Positions 47,490-58,114 of a stretch of DNA of 64,000 bases are shown here, piece by piece (positions within the stretch are counted from its first letter, which is position 1; the number at the start of each line of letters is the position of its first letter). The position numbers and the translations under genes were made by a program. A model generated the notes under the pieces. The model was given only the letters and a program-made list of their open reading frames with translations, was not told the origin of the DNA and made no database searches. Source of the stretch: Sphingobium xanthum (lineage in GTDB: Bacteria; Pseudomonadota; Alphaproteobacteria; Sphingomonadales; Sphingomonadaceae); the NCBI RefSeq assembly GCF_019737615.1, contig NZ_JAHKKS010000003.1, forward strand, positions 448,482-512,481, written 5' to 3'.

Positions 47490-48310
47490 GTGACAATCGC
47501 CCCTATGCCGAAGTCATCGGCGACCCGATCGCGCACAGCAAATCGCCGGTCATCCACAATTTCTGGCTGGAAGAGCTCGGCATCGATGCGGAATATCGCA
47601 AGACGCATGTGACCGCAGGCCAGCTTGCCGGCTATTTCCTGATGCGCCGCGCCGACCCCGACTGGCTGGGCTGCAACATCACCATCCCGCACAAGATCGC
47701 TGCGCTGGATTATGTCGATGATCCGGGCGGCGTGCGCGAGCGCATCGGCGCGATCAACACGGTCGCGTGCGAGACCGGCGGGCCGCTGATCGGCACGAAC
47801 ACGGATGCCGGCGGCTTTCTCCAGCCGCTGATGGCGCGCAAATGGCAAGGCACGCGCGCGATCATGGCGGGCGCTGGCGGCGCGGCGCAGGCAATCGGCT
47901 TCGCGCTGCGCTCGGTCGGCGTGACCGAACTGACTCTGGTGGTGCGCGATGCCGCCAAGGGCCGCGCCTTGCTGGACAAGCTCGGCATGGACGGCATCGT
48001 GCAGGATTTCGACGCGCCGCTGCCGGCGGCGGACCTGCTGGTCAACAGCTCCTCGCTCGGGATGACGGGGCAGCCCGCCTACGCGCCGGATCTCTCGGCT
48101 CTGCCGGGCGGCGCGATGGTCTATGACATCGTCTATGCGCCGCTCGAGACGCCGTTGCTGGCGGCGGCGAAGGCTCGGGGGCTGGAGACGATCGACGGCC
48201 TGGACATGCTGATCGGCCAGGCGGCGCTGGCGTTCGATATCTTCTTCGATGCGCAGGCGCCGCGCGAGAAGGACGCCGAGCTGCGCGAGTTGCTGCTCGC
48301 GCCGGCCTGA
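47486..48310 (+). CDS. aroE: Shikimate dehydrogenase
   Basis: Reduces 3-dehydroshikimate to shikimate with NADPH. The 274-residue protein has the shikimate-binding EVIGDPIAHSKSPVIHN at 9-25, the catalytic Lys in NITIPHK and Asp in TNTDAGGF, and a Rossmann loop MAGAGGAAQAIGFAL. The ATG at 47486 overlaps the maf stop by 4 bp. The gene order ppsR-maf-aroE-coaE-dnaQ is the alphaproteobacterial origin arrangement. Confidence 0.96.
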   Translation: MSDNRPYAEVIGDPIAHSKSPVIHNFWLEELGIDAEYRKTHVTAGQLAGYFLMRRADPDWLGCNITIPHKIAALDYVDDPGGVRERIGAINTVACETGGPLIGTNTDAGGFLQPLMARKWQGTRAIMAGAGGAAQAIGFALRSVGVTELTLVVRDAAKGRALLDKLGMDGIVQDFDAPLPAADLLVNSSSLGMTGQPAYAPDLSALPGGAMVYDIVYAPLETPLLAAAKARGLETIDGLDMLIGQAALAFDIFFDAQAPREKDAELRELLLAPA

Positions 48311-48314
48311 TCCG

Positions 48315-48920
48315 ATGCCGCATCGCCCGCTCAGGATCGGCCTTACCGGATCGATTGGCATGGGAAAATCGGTGGCCGCCAGGATGTTCGCGCGGCTGGG
48401 CGTCCCGGTGTTCGATGCCGATGCCGAGGTGCATCGGCTGCAGGGACCGGGCGGCGCGCTGCTCGGGCCGATCGAGGCGCGTTTTCCCGGCACGACGGGA
48501 GGGGCCGGAGTGGATCGTGCGGCGCTCGGCGGACGGGTCATCGGCAAAGCCGAGGAGCTGAAAGCGCTCGAAGCGATCGTCCATCCGGCTGTGCGGGCTT
48601 CGCGCCAGGCATTTCTGCGCCGGCACGGCGGGCATGCCATGTTGCTTTTTGACATCCCCCTGCTGTTCGAAACGGGCGGCGAGGCCGAGATGGATCTGGT
48701 GGTGGTGGTCTCCGCACCGCTCTTTCTCCAGCGGCGCCGGGTACTTCGCCGGCGGGGCATGACGTCGCAGCGCTTCGCCCGGCTGCGCGCCAGTCAGATG
48801 CCGGACCATGTCAAACGAGCGCGCGCGGACGTCATCATCGGCACGGCCCGTCCAAAATGGCAGACATTTGCCGAAATCGAGCGCCTGGTGACTTGCCTTC
48901 GCCGGTCGCTGGTCCGATAA
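48315..48920 (+). CDS. coaE: Dephospho-CoA kinase
   Basis: Last step of CoA synthesis. The 201-residue protein has the P-loop GLTGSIGMGKS, the substrate block VFDADAEVH and the lid-like LFDIPLLFETGGE. The ATG at 48315 is 4 bp after the aroE stop. A long Arg-rich C-terminal stretch (RRRVLRRRGM) is in the lid region as usual. Confidence 0.95.
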   Translation: MPHRPLRIGLTGSIGMGKSVAARMFARLGVPVFDADAEVHRLQGPGGALLGPIEARFPGTTGGAGVDRAALGGRVIGKAEELKALEAIVHPAVRASRQAFLRRHGGHAMLLFDIPLLFETGGEAEMDLVVVVSAPLFLQRRRVLRRRGMTSQRFARLRASQMPDHVKRARADVIIGTARPKWQTFAEIERLVTCLRRSLVR

Positions 48921-48948
48921 TAAGTCCTTGAGCGAGTCACGATCCACG

Positions 48949-49647
48949 ATGCGCGAAATCGTTTTCGATACCGAAACCACCGGGCTGGACCCCCTAACCG
49001 GGGACCGTCTGGTCGAAATCGGGTGCATCGAGCTCATGAACCGCATCCCGACGGGTGCGACGTTCCACGCCTATTTCAATCCTGAGCGGACGATGCCCTC
49101 GGCGGCCGAGGCTGTGCATGGCCTCTCGGATCGCTTCCTGTCGGACAAGCCGCGCTTCAAGGAGAAGGCGCGCGAACTGCTTGATTTTCTCGGCGATGCC
49201 ATGCTGGTCGCCCATAATGCGCGCTTCGACTTCGGCTTTCTGAATGCCGAGCTTGAGCGTTGCGGCCTCGAAATCGTCGATATGGGGCGGATGATCGACA
49301 GCCTGACCATCGCGCGCAGCCTGCATCCCGGCGCCAAGCACAGCCTCGATGCGCTCTGCTCGCGCTATGGCATCGATCGCAGCCACCGCATCAAGCACGG
49401 CGCCTTGCTCGATGCGGAGCTGCTGGCCCAGCTTTACATCGAGCTGACCGGTGGCCGGCAGATCGGCCTCACGCTCGATGCCGACATCGTCGTCATGGCG
49501 GACGTCAGCGATATGCCTGTCATCGACGCGGCGCCACGGGCTGTCCGTCCCATGCGCATTTTCACGCCCAGCGTAGCGGAACTCGCTCGCCATTCAGCCT
49601 TTGTGGAGAAACTCGACAATCCACTGTGGCGCGATCCTCGAGCCTGA
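48949..49647 (+). CDS. dnaQ: DNA polymerase III epsilon subunit (proofreading exonuclease)
   Basis: 3'-5' proofreading exonuclease of the replicase. The 232-residue protein has ExoI FDTETTGLDP at 6-15, ExoII HNARFDFGFLNAEL and the ExoIII His/Asp in HGALLDAELLA. The C-terminal tail would hold the polymerase alpha contact. The ATG at 48949 is used; TTG 48928 would add seven residues without homology. It is the end of the coaE-side origin cluster. Confidence 0.95.
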   Translation: MREIVFDTETTGLDPLTGDRLVEIGCIELMNRIPTGATFHAYFNPERTMPSAAEAVHGLSDRFLSDKPRFKEKARELLDFLGDAMLVAHNARFDFGFLNAELERCGLEIVDMGRMIDSLTIARSLHPGAKHSLDALCSRYGIDRSHRIKHGALLDAELLAQLYIELTGGRQIGLTLDADIVVMADVSDMPVIDAAPRAVRPMRIFTPSVAELARHSAFVEKLDNPLWRDPRA

Positions 49648-49721
49648 AAAGCCAGCCGAAACTGGCAATGGGCATCGCGTCGCCTACATAGGTCTAAGGC
49701 CCAAGAAAAGGAGATCAGCTG

Positions 49722-50327
49722 ATGGACATTCGCGTATCGGGACACCAGGTCGAGACCGGTGAAGCCCTCCAAACGCATGTCACCACGCGCCTGCAGGGGA
49801 TTGCGGACAAGTATTTTTCCCGCGCCATTTCCTCGCATGTGACCTTCGGCCACGCGCCGCATGGTGCCTTTCGCTGCGACATTGTCTGCCATGTGATGTC
49901 GGGTTTGATCCTCAAGGGGGCAGGCGCGGCGCAGGACGCGCATGTGGCCTTCGATCAGGCGGCGGAGCGCATCGAGAAGCAATTGCGGCGCTATATGCGC
50001 CGTCTCAAGGATCGCCACGAGCAGAGCGCGGCCGCCGAGGCCCAGCGCGACGTTCCCGACGTCGCAATCAACGGCATCGACAATGCTAATTATGTCGTCT
50101 TCGAAGGAAGCGGCTATGAAGAGGACAGCGACATCGATGCGGACGCACCCGCGATCATCGCGGAAATGCGCGTCGATATTCCCAAGGCAAGCGTCTCGGA
50201 CGCGGTCATGATGCTCGATCTGCGCAACACCAACGCGCTGATGTTCGTGAACAGCGGCACGCAGGCGTTTAACATGGTCTATCGCCGCAATGACGGGACC
50301 ATCGGCTGGGTCGAACCCCCGCGTTAA
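49722..50327 (+). CDS. hpf: Ribosome hibernation-promoting factor, long form
   Basis: A 201-residue HPF that binds the 30S decoding centre and dimerises 70S ribosomes into 100S particles under stress. The N-terminal S30AE domain is residues 1-105 and the C-terminal dimerisation domain is about 140-200 (DALMFVN-like: TNALMFVNSGTQAFNMVYRR). GGAGATC lies before the ATG. The 164-bp gap to ptsN is short, and the pairing hpf-ptsN is a common proteobacterial one. Confidence 0.95.
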   Translation: MDIRVSGHQVETGEALQTHVTTRLQGIADKYFSRAISSHVTFGHAPHGAFRCDIVCHVMSGLILKGAGAAQDAHVAFDQAAERIEKQLRRYMRRLKDRHEQSAAAEAQRDVPDVAINGIDNANYVVFEGSGYEEDSDIDADAPAIIAEMRVDIPKASVSDAVMMLDLRNTNALMFVNSGTQAFNMVYRRNDGTIGWVEPPR

Positions 50328-50491
50328 ACGCCAGCTTTTCCGCGCCGGCGTGGCGCAACCGGACGGGTCGCTGGTTGACCGCGTCCCCCTTTGGCCCTAT
50401 GGGGCGCCACGGTTTTTTCCAGGCGATTGCAATGGGCGTCTTCACGCAAGACGCAACAGATCCGCAGGCGGTCGCAGGATACAGGTAGAAT

Positions 50492-50959
50492 ATGGATAAT
50501 TTCAGCGACTTGCTCGCGGCGGACGCTGTTTCGTCGGCCGTGACGGTTTCGAACAAGAAGCAGCTTTTTCAGAAGCTGGGCCAGCTCGCGGCTGATGCCT
50601 ATGGCCTCGCGCCGGAGGACGTCATCGAGCGCATCACCGAACGCGAACGGCTGGGCTCGACCGGCTTTGGCGGCGGCATCGCGATCCCCCATGCCAAGCT
50701 GGACAATCTCGACAAGGTCTATGGCGCCATCATTCTGCTGGCCGAGCCGATCGCCTTCGACGCGATCGACGATGTGCCGGTCGATGTTGTGTTCATGCTG
50801 CTCTCCCCGTCCGACAGTGGTGCCGAGCATCTGAAGATGTTGGCGCGGGTCTCGCGCCTGCTGCGTAACGAGCGCAATCTTGCCCGGATCCGCGGCGTCG
50901 GATCGGATGCGGCGCTTTACGCGCTGCTTGCCGGTGGCGAGACGCGGGACGCCGCTTGA
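50492..50959 (+). CDS. ptsN: PTS IIA-like nitrogen regulatory protein PtsN
   Basis: EIIA-Ntr of the nitrogen phosphotransferase system, 155 residues. The phosphorylated His67 lies in GGGIAIPHAKL. The domain core ERERLGSTGFGGGIA and the C-terminal helix RVSRLLRNERNLARI match PtsN. It has only the regulatory EIIA domain, with no sugar-transport EIIB/C partner, and probably signals to K+ transport and the stringent response. The next gene starts 7 bp downstream. Confidence 0.94.
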   Translation: MDNFSDLLAADAVSSAVTVSNKKQLFQKLGQLAADAYGLAPEDVIERITERERLGSTGFGGGIAIPHAKLDNLDKVYGAIILLAEPIAFDAIDDVPVDVVFMLLSPSDSGAEHLKMLARVSRLLRNERNLARIRGVGSDAALYALLAGGETRDAA

Positions 50960-50966
50960 GGATGAC

Positions 50967-51458
50967 GTGAACGACGGCGCACCGTCAGGCGAAACCGCGC
51001 ATTTCCGGGCGCTCGAGCGGCTCTATGCCTCGGCGCCGATCAATCGGCTTTTCCCCTCGCGCCTGCATATCCCGGTTCCAGGCGAAGCGCGCATCGAATT
51101 CGATGTCGCGCCGGCCTATTTCCATGCGGCCGGCGCGACGCACGGCACGCTCTATTTCAAGATGATGGACGATGCCGCATTCTATGCGGCCAACAGCCTG
51201 GTGAGCGATCGCTTCCTGCTCACCACTGCATTCAACCTGTTGTTCACAAAGCCGCTCAAGAACGGCCCGATCATCGCCGAGGGGCGCTGGCTGAGCGGCA
51301 AGCGCCGCGTCTATGTCGCCGAAGCGCGTCTGATCGATGGCGATGGCGAGGAAGTCGGGCGCGGGACGGGCACGTTCATGCGCTCGACCATCCCGCTTGG
51401 CGGACTGCCCGGCTATGCCGGAGCGATGGGCGAAGGGGACCCGACGCGACATGAGTGA
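50967..51458 (+). CDS. PaaI-family hotdog thioesterase
   Basis: A 163-residue hotdog-fold protein. The patterns AATHGTLYFKMMDDAAFYAANS and LTTAFNLLFTKPLKNGPI are like PaaI/DUF4442 thioesterases, in which a His/Asp pair on the long helix acts on CoA esters. I chose the GTG at 50967, 5 nt after a GAGG box; an earlier frame start lies inside ptsN. The stop overlaps the next gene by 8 bp. The substrate is unknown. Confidence 0.85.
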   Translation: MNDGAPSGETAHFRALERLYASAPINRLFPSRLHIPVPGEARIEFDVAPAYFHAAGATHGTLYFKMMDDAAFYAANSLVSDRFLLTTAFNLLFTKPLKNGPIIAEGRWLSGKRRVYVAEARLIDGDGEEVGRGTGTFMRSTIPLGGLPGYAGAMGEGDPTRHE

Positions 51459-51792
51459 CCGGCTGACGAGTCACCTGCTCGTCGGCGCGCTGATCCGCCG
51501 CACCCAGGCGCAGGGCGGCACGGCCATGGTGCTCCACAAGGGCGAGTCGATCGGCGGAAGCATCATCGTGCAACTGCTTGAACGCGGTCGGAATCTCGGC
51601 TTTTTCGAACGCATTACGGCCCTGAATGGCACAGCGCAATTGGCGCCCTGCGGTCCGCAAACCAGGGACCAAGATACGGAAAATTCGCGATATATTGAGC
51701 GCCGAGTCGCTCGAGACCCCGACATCTGGGTCCTGGAACTGGATGTCGCAGAGGGGGAACAACTCGCCGCCGAAGTGCTTTGCGCGGGTTGA
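51451..51792 (+). CDS. DUF1491 family protein
   Basis: A 113-residue protein of the alphaproteobacterial DUF1491 group (opening MSDRLTSHLLVGALIRRTQA, then GGTAMVLHKGES). It is predicted to be soluble with a mix of helix and strand, and has no signal peptide or metal motif. It is the last of the ptsN-thioesterase-DUF1491 run, overlapping its neighbour by 8 bp. No function is known. Confidence 0.85.
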   Translation: MSDRLTSHLLVGALIRRTQAQGGTAMVLHKGESIGGSIIVQLLERGRNLGFFERITALNGTAQLAPCGPQTRDQDTENSRYIERRVARDPDIWVLELDVAEGEQLAAEVLCAG

Positions 51793-51966
51793 CTTAAAGT
51801 TCCCGAGCGGCCAATGGCCCCCCACCTCGCGCAGGTTGCGCATGACGGATCATGGGGGTCCGTTGACGCAAACACGCAGACGGGGGGCGGACCGAAGCAC
51901 CGCATGACCGCATGACAATGCGGCTGGTGCCTCGCCAACCGACCCACCGCACAGACCAGAAAAAGA

Positions 51967-52605
51967 ATGTCGAAGAATCTTATGATCGCCGCGGTCGCGA
52001 CGGTCGGTATGCTGTCCTCCACTCTAGCCCTGGCAGAAGTCTCCGAAGACTCTGTTATCGATCCCAAAGCCCTGATGGCTCCCGCTGTCGTCGTCGAGTC
52101 CGTCGCGGCTCCCGTGGCGGTCGAGTCCGGCACCCAGAATTCCATGGATCCGTCCGCTGAAAGTGCGCCGCATGCCGCCGCCATCATCGACGATCCTGAC
52201 ACGCTCGCCGAGCTGGTCGATGAATCCGACGTGGGCGAGCTGACGGCCGATGAAAAATGCCTCGCCACCGCCGTCTATTATGAAGCGCGCAGCGAGAGCC
52301 TCGCAGGCCAGCTCGCGGTAGCGCATGTCGTGTTGCAGCGGGCCAAGTCCGGCCGGTTCCCGAGCAGCCTGTGCGGCGTCGTGACGCAGCCGGGCCAGTT
52401 CAGCTTCGTGCGCGGCGGCCGTATGCCGACCACGCCGACGCATGCTGGCCAGTGGCGCACGGCGCGCGCGATCGCCCAGATCGCGCTCGACGGCAGCTGG
52501 GAAAACCCGGTCGAGGGCGCGCTCTACTTCCATGCCGCGCGTGTGCAGCCCGGTTGGGGCCGTCCGCGCGTGACGCGCATCGGCGGTCACGTCTTCTATC
52601 GGTGA
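51967..52605 (+). CDS. SleB-type cell wall hydrolase, exported
   Basis: A 212-residue protein with a signal peptide (1-23, cut after LALA), a low-complexity Ala/Val/Ser/Asp linker to about 95, then a Hydrolase_2 (SleB) domain: CLATAVYYEARSES with catalytic Glu, the block VVTQPGQFSF and a C-terminal ALYFHAARVQPGW. It should cut peptidoglycan in the periplasm. It is transcribed alone, 174 bp after DUF1491. Confidence 0.92.
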   Translation: MSKNLMIAAVATVGMLSSTLALAEVSEDSVIDPKALMAPAVVVESVAAPVAVESGTQNSMDPSAESAPHAAAIIDDPDTLAELVDESDVGELTADEKCLATAVYYEARSESLAGQLAVAHVVLQRAKSGRFPSSLCGVVTQPGQFSFVRGGRMPTTPTHAGQWRTARAIAQIALDGSWENPVEGALYFHAARVQPGWGRPRVTRIGGHVFYR

Positions 52606-52642
52606 GTGCTTCGGGGTCAGGCCTGTCCCGACCCTTGAGCAC

Positions 52643-52657
52643 GTTCACGACTTGTTC
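52643..52657 (+). promoter_or_regulatory. LexA/SOS box upstream of mmcB
   Basis: GTTC-ACGACTT-GTTC is an exact match to the alphaproteobacterial LexA operator GTTC-N7-GTTC. It is 12 bp before the mmcB start, well placed to block the promoter. mmcB is SOS-controlled in Caulobacter, so the site is expected. Confidence 0.88.
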
Positions 52658-52669
52658 TAGGGTGACGTG

Positions 52670-53179
52670 ATGGAGTCGTCGCCCCTTCCCGATCTCGCGC
52701 CCGGATCGCTGCTGTGCGACGGCACGGCGCTTGCCGTGACGCGCGGCGTCATGCGGCTCTTTGCCCGGCATGATATTTTCGGAGTTGCGGAAGTGCCGCT
52801 GCCCAATGGCCGGCGGCTGGACATCATGGCGGTCGATGCGCGTGGCATGATCATCGCGGTCGAGATCAAGTGCAGCAAGGCCGACCTGCTCGGCGACGGC
52901 AAGTGGCCGGACTATTTCGACTATTGCGATCGCTATTTCTGGGCGGTGCCGTCCGGCTTCGATCTGGCGCTGTTCGAAAGCGATGCGCTGTGGCCGGCGC
53001 GCACGGGCCTCATCGTGGCCGATCAATATGATGCGGAGATCGTCCGCTCTGCCCCCAGTGAGCCGCTGGCGGCCCCACGACGCAAGGCGGAGGTCCAGCG
53101 CCTCGCCCGGCGCGCGGCCCGGCGGCTCTCGCAGATATCCGATCCGGACGGGCAAGTGCTGTGGGGCGACGAGCGCTGA
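52670..53179 (+). CDS. mmcB: MmcB-family DNA repair protein
   Basis: A 169-residue protein of the MmcB group, needed for mitomycin C resistance in Caulobacter. It has a PD-(D/E)xK-like nuclease core: RRLDIMAVD, then IIAVEIKCSKADLLGD, with Asp and the ExK triad, followed by a conserved WPDYFDYCDRYFWAVP. ATG 52670 or the adjacent GTG 52667 can start it. A LexA box lies directly upstream, so it is predicted to be DNA-damage inducible. Confidence 0.93.
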   Translation: MESSPLPDLAPGSLLCDGTALAVTRGVMRLFARHDIFGVAEVPLPNGRRLDIMAVDARGMIIAVEIKCSKADLLGDGKWPDYFDYCDRYFWAVPSGFDLALFESDALWPARTGLIVADQYDAEIVRSAPSEPLAAPRRKAEVQRLARRAARRLSQISDPDGQVLWGDER

Positions 53180-53335
53180 GCGAACCAGATGCTGCCCATG
53201 TTCAGCATGAGCCTGGGATATGACTCAGGAAAGCTCGCGATTGTCTCTCCCAGCATCTGACTTGGCACGGCGCAAAGACTCCCGCTAAGGACTGATCCCA
53301 AGCAAGATTAGGCCAGCAAGTTTGGGAGAGTCCCC

Positions 53336-55279
<1,944 letters not shown>

Positions 55280-55359
55280 GCGAACGATCCGCTGATGACA
55301 CCGTTCGTCCTGAGTAAGGGCTGAGCAAAGTCGAAGAGCCATAACGAAGGACAGAGGGT

Positions 55360-55576
55360 TCCTCTCCCCTTTTGGGGTTCATCAGGTCGGTCATGCCCCC
55401 GGCATGACCTAAACAGCGCGGGGTTCTGTGTGCCTGATGAAGATAGGGGAGCCTGCCGACGTTAGTCGGCTGGTGGACCTCGGAGAGAGGGCAATGGTCT
55501 CACCCCTCTCCAACGTCGCCTGGTCGCTTTGCGACAAGGCTCCGTATCCTCGCCCCAGAATGGGGAGAGGAACTAT
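55360..55576. repeat. Palindromic repeat cluster with second copy of the three-way-junction element
   Basis: 55380-55439 matches 6962-7021 with few differences: outer arms catcagg/cctgatg and a perfect 9-bp hairpin at 55389-55409; the second hairpin is decayed to 4 bp. It is set in a different host sequence from the first copy. The section 55445-55570 contains further short palindromes around ctctcc blocks. Before it, 55303-55345 resembles a cgttcgtcctgag-type repeat. No gene is supported here. Confidence 0.78.
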
Positions 55577-56515
55577 TCAGACCAGATTGCCCCGCACGTC
55601 CCGCACGTCCGTCCAGCCCTCGACGAAGCTCTTGAGCGCCGCGTCGTCCGCCGGCACATCGATCAGCAGGGTGACGAGCTGGTCGCCGCGCTCGCCGCCC
55701 TTGCGGGTGAAACCCTTGCCCTTGAGGCGCAGGGTCTGGCCCGAACGCGCCCCGGCCGGCACCGCCAGCATCACCGGCCCATCCACAGTGGGCACCTTGA
55801 CCCGCGCGCCGTTCACGGCCTCGTTCAGCGTCACCGGCAGGTCGAGCCGCACATTGTCGCCGTCGCGTGTGTAGAAGGGATGCGTGCCGATCTCGATCGT
55901 GACGATCGCGTCGCCCGCGCCGCCAGGGCCTGGCTGACCCTTGCCGGCGAGCTTCATCTGCGTGCCGGTTTCGACGCCGGGCGAGAGTTTGAGGTCGATG
56001 GTCTTCCCGTCCGCGAGCGTTATGCGCTGGGGCGCGAGCGTCGCCGCATCCACAAAGGATACCGCGAGTCGGTAGGTGACGTTGCCGCCGCGCTGGGGCG
56101 GGGCGGATCGCCCGCCGAAGCCACCGCCGCCGAACGGACCACCGCTGCGCCGCCCGCCACCGAACAGGCCTTCGAAAATATCGCCGAAATCCCCACCGCC
56201 GGAACCGAAATCAAACTCGGCGCCCTGCCCGCCGCTGCGCGTATAGGTGTGGCCGCCACCACCCCCGCCGCCGAAGCCGAAGGGATGCGTCGGATTGCCC
56301 TCTGCGTCGATCTCGCCCCGGTCGTAGCGGGCGCGCTTGTCCTTGTCGGACAGGAGATCATAGGCGTTCGTCACCTCGGCGAACTTCTCGGCCGCCTTGG
56401 GATTGTCCTTGTTGCGATCCGGATGCAGCTCCTTGGCGAGCTTGCGATAAGCGGATTTGATAGCCGCATCGTCCGCGCCGCGCGACACACCGAGCAAGGT
56501 ATAGGGATCTGCCAT
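55577..56515 (-). CDS. DnaJ-like co-chaperone, class II (CbpA type)
   Basis: A 312-residue J protein. The J domain (1-65) has the HPD motif at 31-33. A Gly/Phe-rich linker (about 75-140) leads to two C-terminal substrate domains. The zinc-finger CxxCxGxG repeats of classical DnaJ are absent, so it is class II (CbpA-like). It should stimulate a DnaK. It is transcribed apart from dnaK/dnaJ, which are not in the window. Confidence 0.93.
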   Translation of the reverse strand: MADPYTLLGVSRGADDAAIKSAYRKLAKELHPDRNKDNPKAAEKFAEVTNAYDLLSDKDKRARYDRGEIDAEGNPTHPFGFGGGGGGGHTYTRSGGQGAEFDFGSGGGDFGDIFEGLFGGGRRSGGPFGGGGFGGRSAPPQRGGNVTYRLAVSFVDAATLAPQRITLADGKTIDLKLSPGVETGTQMKLAGKGQPGPGGAGDAIVTIEIGTHPFYTRDGDNVRLDLPVTLNEAVNGARVKVPTVDGPVMLAVPAGARSGQTLRLKGKGFTRKGGERGDQLVTLLIDVPADDAALKSFVEGWTDVRDVRGNLV

Positions 56516-56638
56516 GCTCGTTCATCTGGCGATTGTCGCGCCTCGCCGCAAGGGAGATCGCATCGCCACGCGCCGCCCGATCACGCCGCATTGGGTTACA
56601 GTGCGTGTGGCGCAGGCCGCTGTGCCTTCGGCGCGGCC

Positions 56639-57346
56639 TTATCGGCTCGCTACCTTCGCCCCGGCACTCTCGCGGAAATGCTCGAACAGCGCTGCAGCCA
56701 GCCGCGTCGCGATGGCCTGTTCGGTCCAGCGATCGCTGCCGTCGCGCGTCGCGATCGTCGCCCGGCCTTCCCAGAGCGCCGCGCCGGTCGCGCGGTCCTT
56801 GACGCGCGCTTCCAGCCGTGTGGAGAGTAGGGCCTTGCGCGGCTTGGTGAGATCGACGGCGATAGCCATGCCCGTGAAGGTGCCGTAGTTGGACGCGCCG
56901 ACCGTCACTTCGCCGCTCACCGGCTTGCGCTTCTGCTCCTGCGGCACCAGTACGTCACGCACGATGCGCAGCTCGACGATCTGCCCGCCGTCAGGGTCCG
57001 GCGTTACCGTGTCATAGCCCACCTTGACGAGCTGATCGACGACCGCCGCCTCATAGGCAGCCGTATCGCTCGCATCGCTGGTCGTTCCGGGGGCCGAGGC
57101 GACGCTGATCGGGCCATGGCCGAGCTTTCCGGCTGCATCGTCGGCCGCGAATTGCTCGACCTGCACCTTGCCTTCGCGGCTGTCGTCCCGGCTGGAAGAC
57201 GAGGACGAGAGGCGCGGCGAGCGCCAGCCATCGAGCCGGCTATGGCCCCAGCCGGGCTGGGCAGAGGCCGGCACCGAGACCGACAACAGGCCGCCGGAGA
57301 GCGCCGTCAGCAGCAGGAGCGAGCGGGAAAGCGGGTGGATCGGCAT
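56639..57346 (-). CDS. Exported protein with DUF4136-like domain
   Basis: A 235-residue protein with a signal peptide (1-28, ending ASA-Q), a Ser/Arg-rich linker at 40-60 and a mixed alpha/beta domain from about 95. The region YEAAVVDQLVKVGYDTVTPD with VELRIVRDVL and GAALWEGRATIATRDG looks like the DUF4136 group of periplasmic proteins, but I am not certain. The ATG at 57346 follows GAGGAG by 8 nt. It is divergent from pdxH. The function is unknown. Confidence 0.75.
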   Translation of the reverse strand: MPIHPLSRSLLLLTALSGGLLSVSVPASAQPGWGHSRLDGWRSPRLSSSSSSRDDSREGKVQVEQFAADDAAGKLGHGPISVASAPGTTSDASDTAAYEAAVVDQLVKVGYDTVTPDPDGGQIVELRIVRDVLVPQEQKRKPVSGEVTVGASNYGTFTGMAIAVDLTKPRKALLSTRLEARVKDRATGAALWEGRATIATRDGSDRWTEQAIATRLAAALFEHFRESAGAKVASR

Positions 57347-57493
57347 CGGGAAACTCCTCGGCACGCGGTCGTGCATGGTCTTGCTCGTGCCCGCCCGAGT
57401 CCGGCCTAGGCTCAGCGGGCTTGATGGCAGATGAATGGCGCACACGGCGGACCTCGGCTCGACAGCCCGCGAGTCCGCGCGTAGGAGGCGGCC

Positions 57494-58114
57494 ATGACCA
57501 GCACGCTTCCCGATCCGGCAGAGCCGACGACCGTTACGGAAGATCCCTTTTCGTTGTTCGGGATCTGGTTCGCACAAGCACGGGCCAGCGAGCCCAATGA
57601 CAGCAACGCGATGGCGCTGGCGACCGTCGATGCCATGGGTCGCCCGTCAGTGCGCATGGTGCTGTTGAAGGGACACGGGCCGGACGGCTTCATCTTCTAC
57701 ACCAATTTCGAAAGCCGTAAGGCGAACGACCTGTTGAGCAATCCGAACGCGGCCTTGCTGTTCCACTGGAAGTCGCTGCGCCGGCAGGTGCGTATCGAGG
57801 GATCGGTGAGCCGCGTCGATGACGCGACGGCTGATGCCTATTTCGCCAGTCGTGCGCGTGATTCCCAACTGGGTGCCTGGGCGTCAGACCAGTCGCGCCC
57901 GCTCGACAGCCGCGAGACCTTCGAGCGCCGTTTCGCGGAGGAGGAAGCGCGCTTTGCCGGCAGCCCGGTGCCGCGCCCGCCGCACTGGTCCGGTTATCGG
58001 CTGACGGCGCGCGCGATCGAATTCTGGCTCGACCGCGCCTTCCGGCTGCATGAGCGCAGCCGCTACGAGGCGGACGGCGCGGGCGGCTGGCGCGCGGGGA
58101 TGCTCTACCCATGA
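57494..58114 (+). CDS. pdxH: Pyridoxamine/pyridoxine 5'-phosphate oxidase
   Basis: FMN enzyme making pyridoxal 5'-phosphate, 206 residues. FMN-binding residues lie in PSVRMVLLKGHGPDGFIFYTNFESRK, and the C-terminal substrate block is FRLHERSRYEADGAGGWRAGMLYP, close to the canonical ending. It overlaps the cation transporter by 4 bp, and three genes in a row (pdxH-CDF-phzF) share 4-bp overlaps. Confidence 0.96.
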   Translation: MTSTLPDPAEPTTVTEDPFSLFGIWFAQARASEPNDSNAMALATVDAMGRPSVRMVLLKGHGPDGFIFYTNFESRKANDLLSNPNAALLFHWKSLRRQVRIEGSVSRVDDATADAYFASRARDSQLGAWASDQSRPLDSRETFERRFAEEEARFAGSPVPRPPHWSGYRLTARAIEFWLDRAFRLHERSRYEADGAGGWRAGMLYP

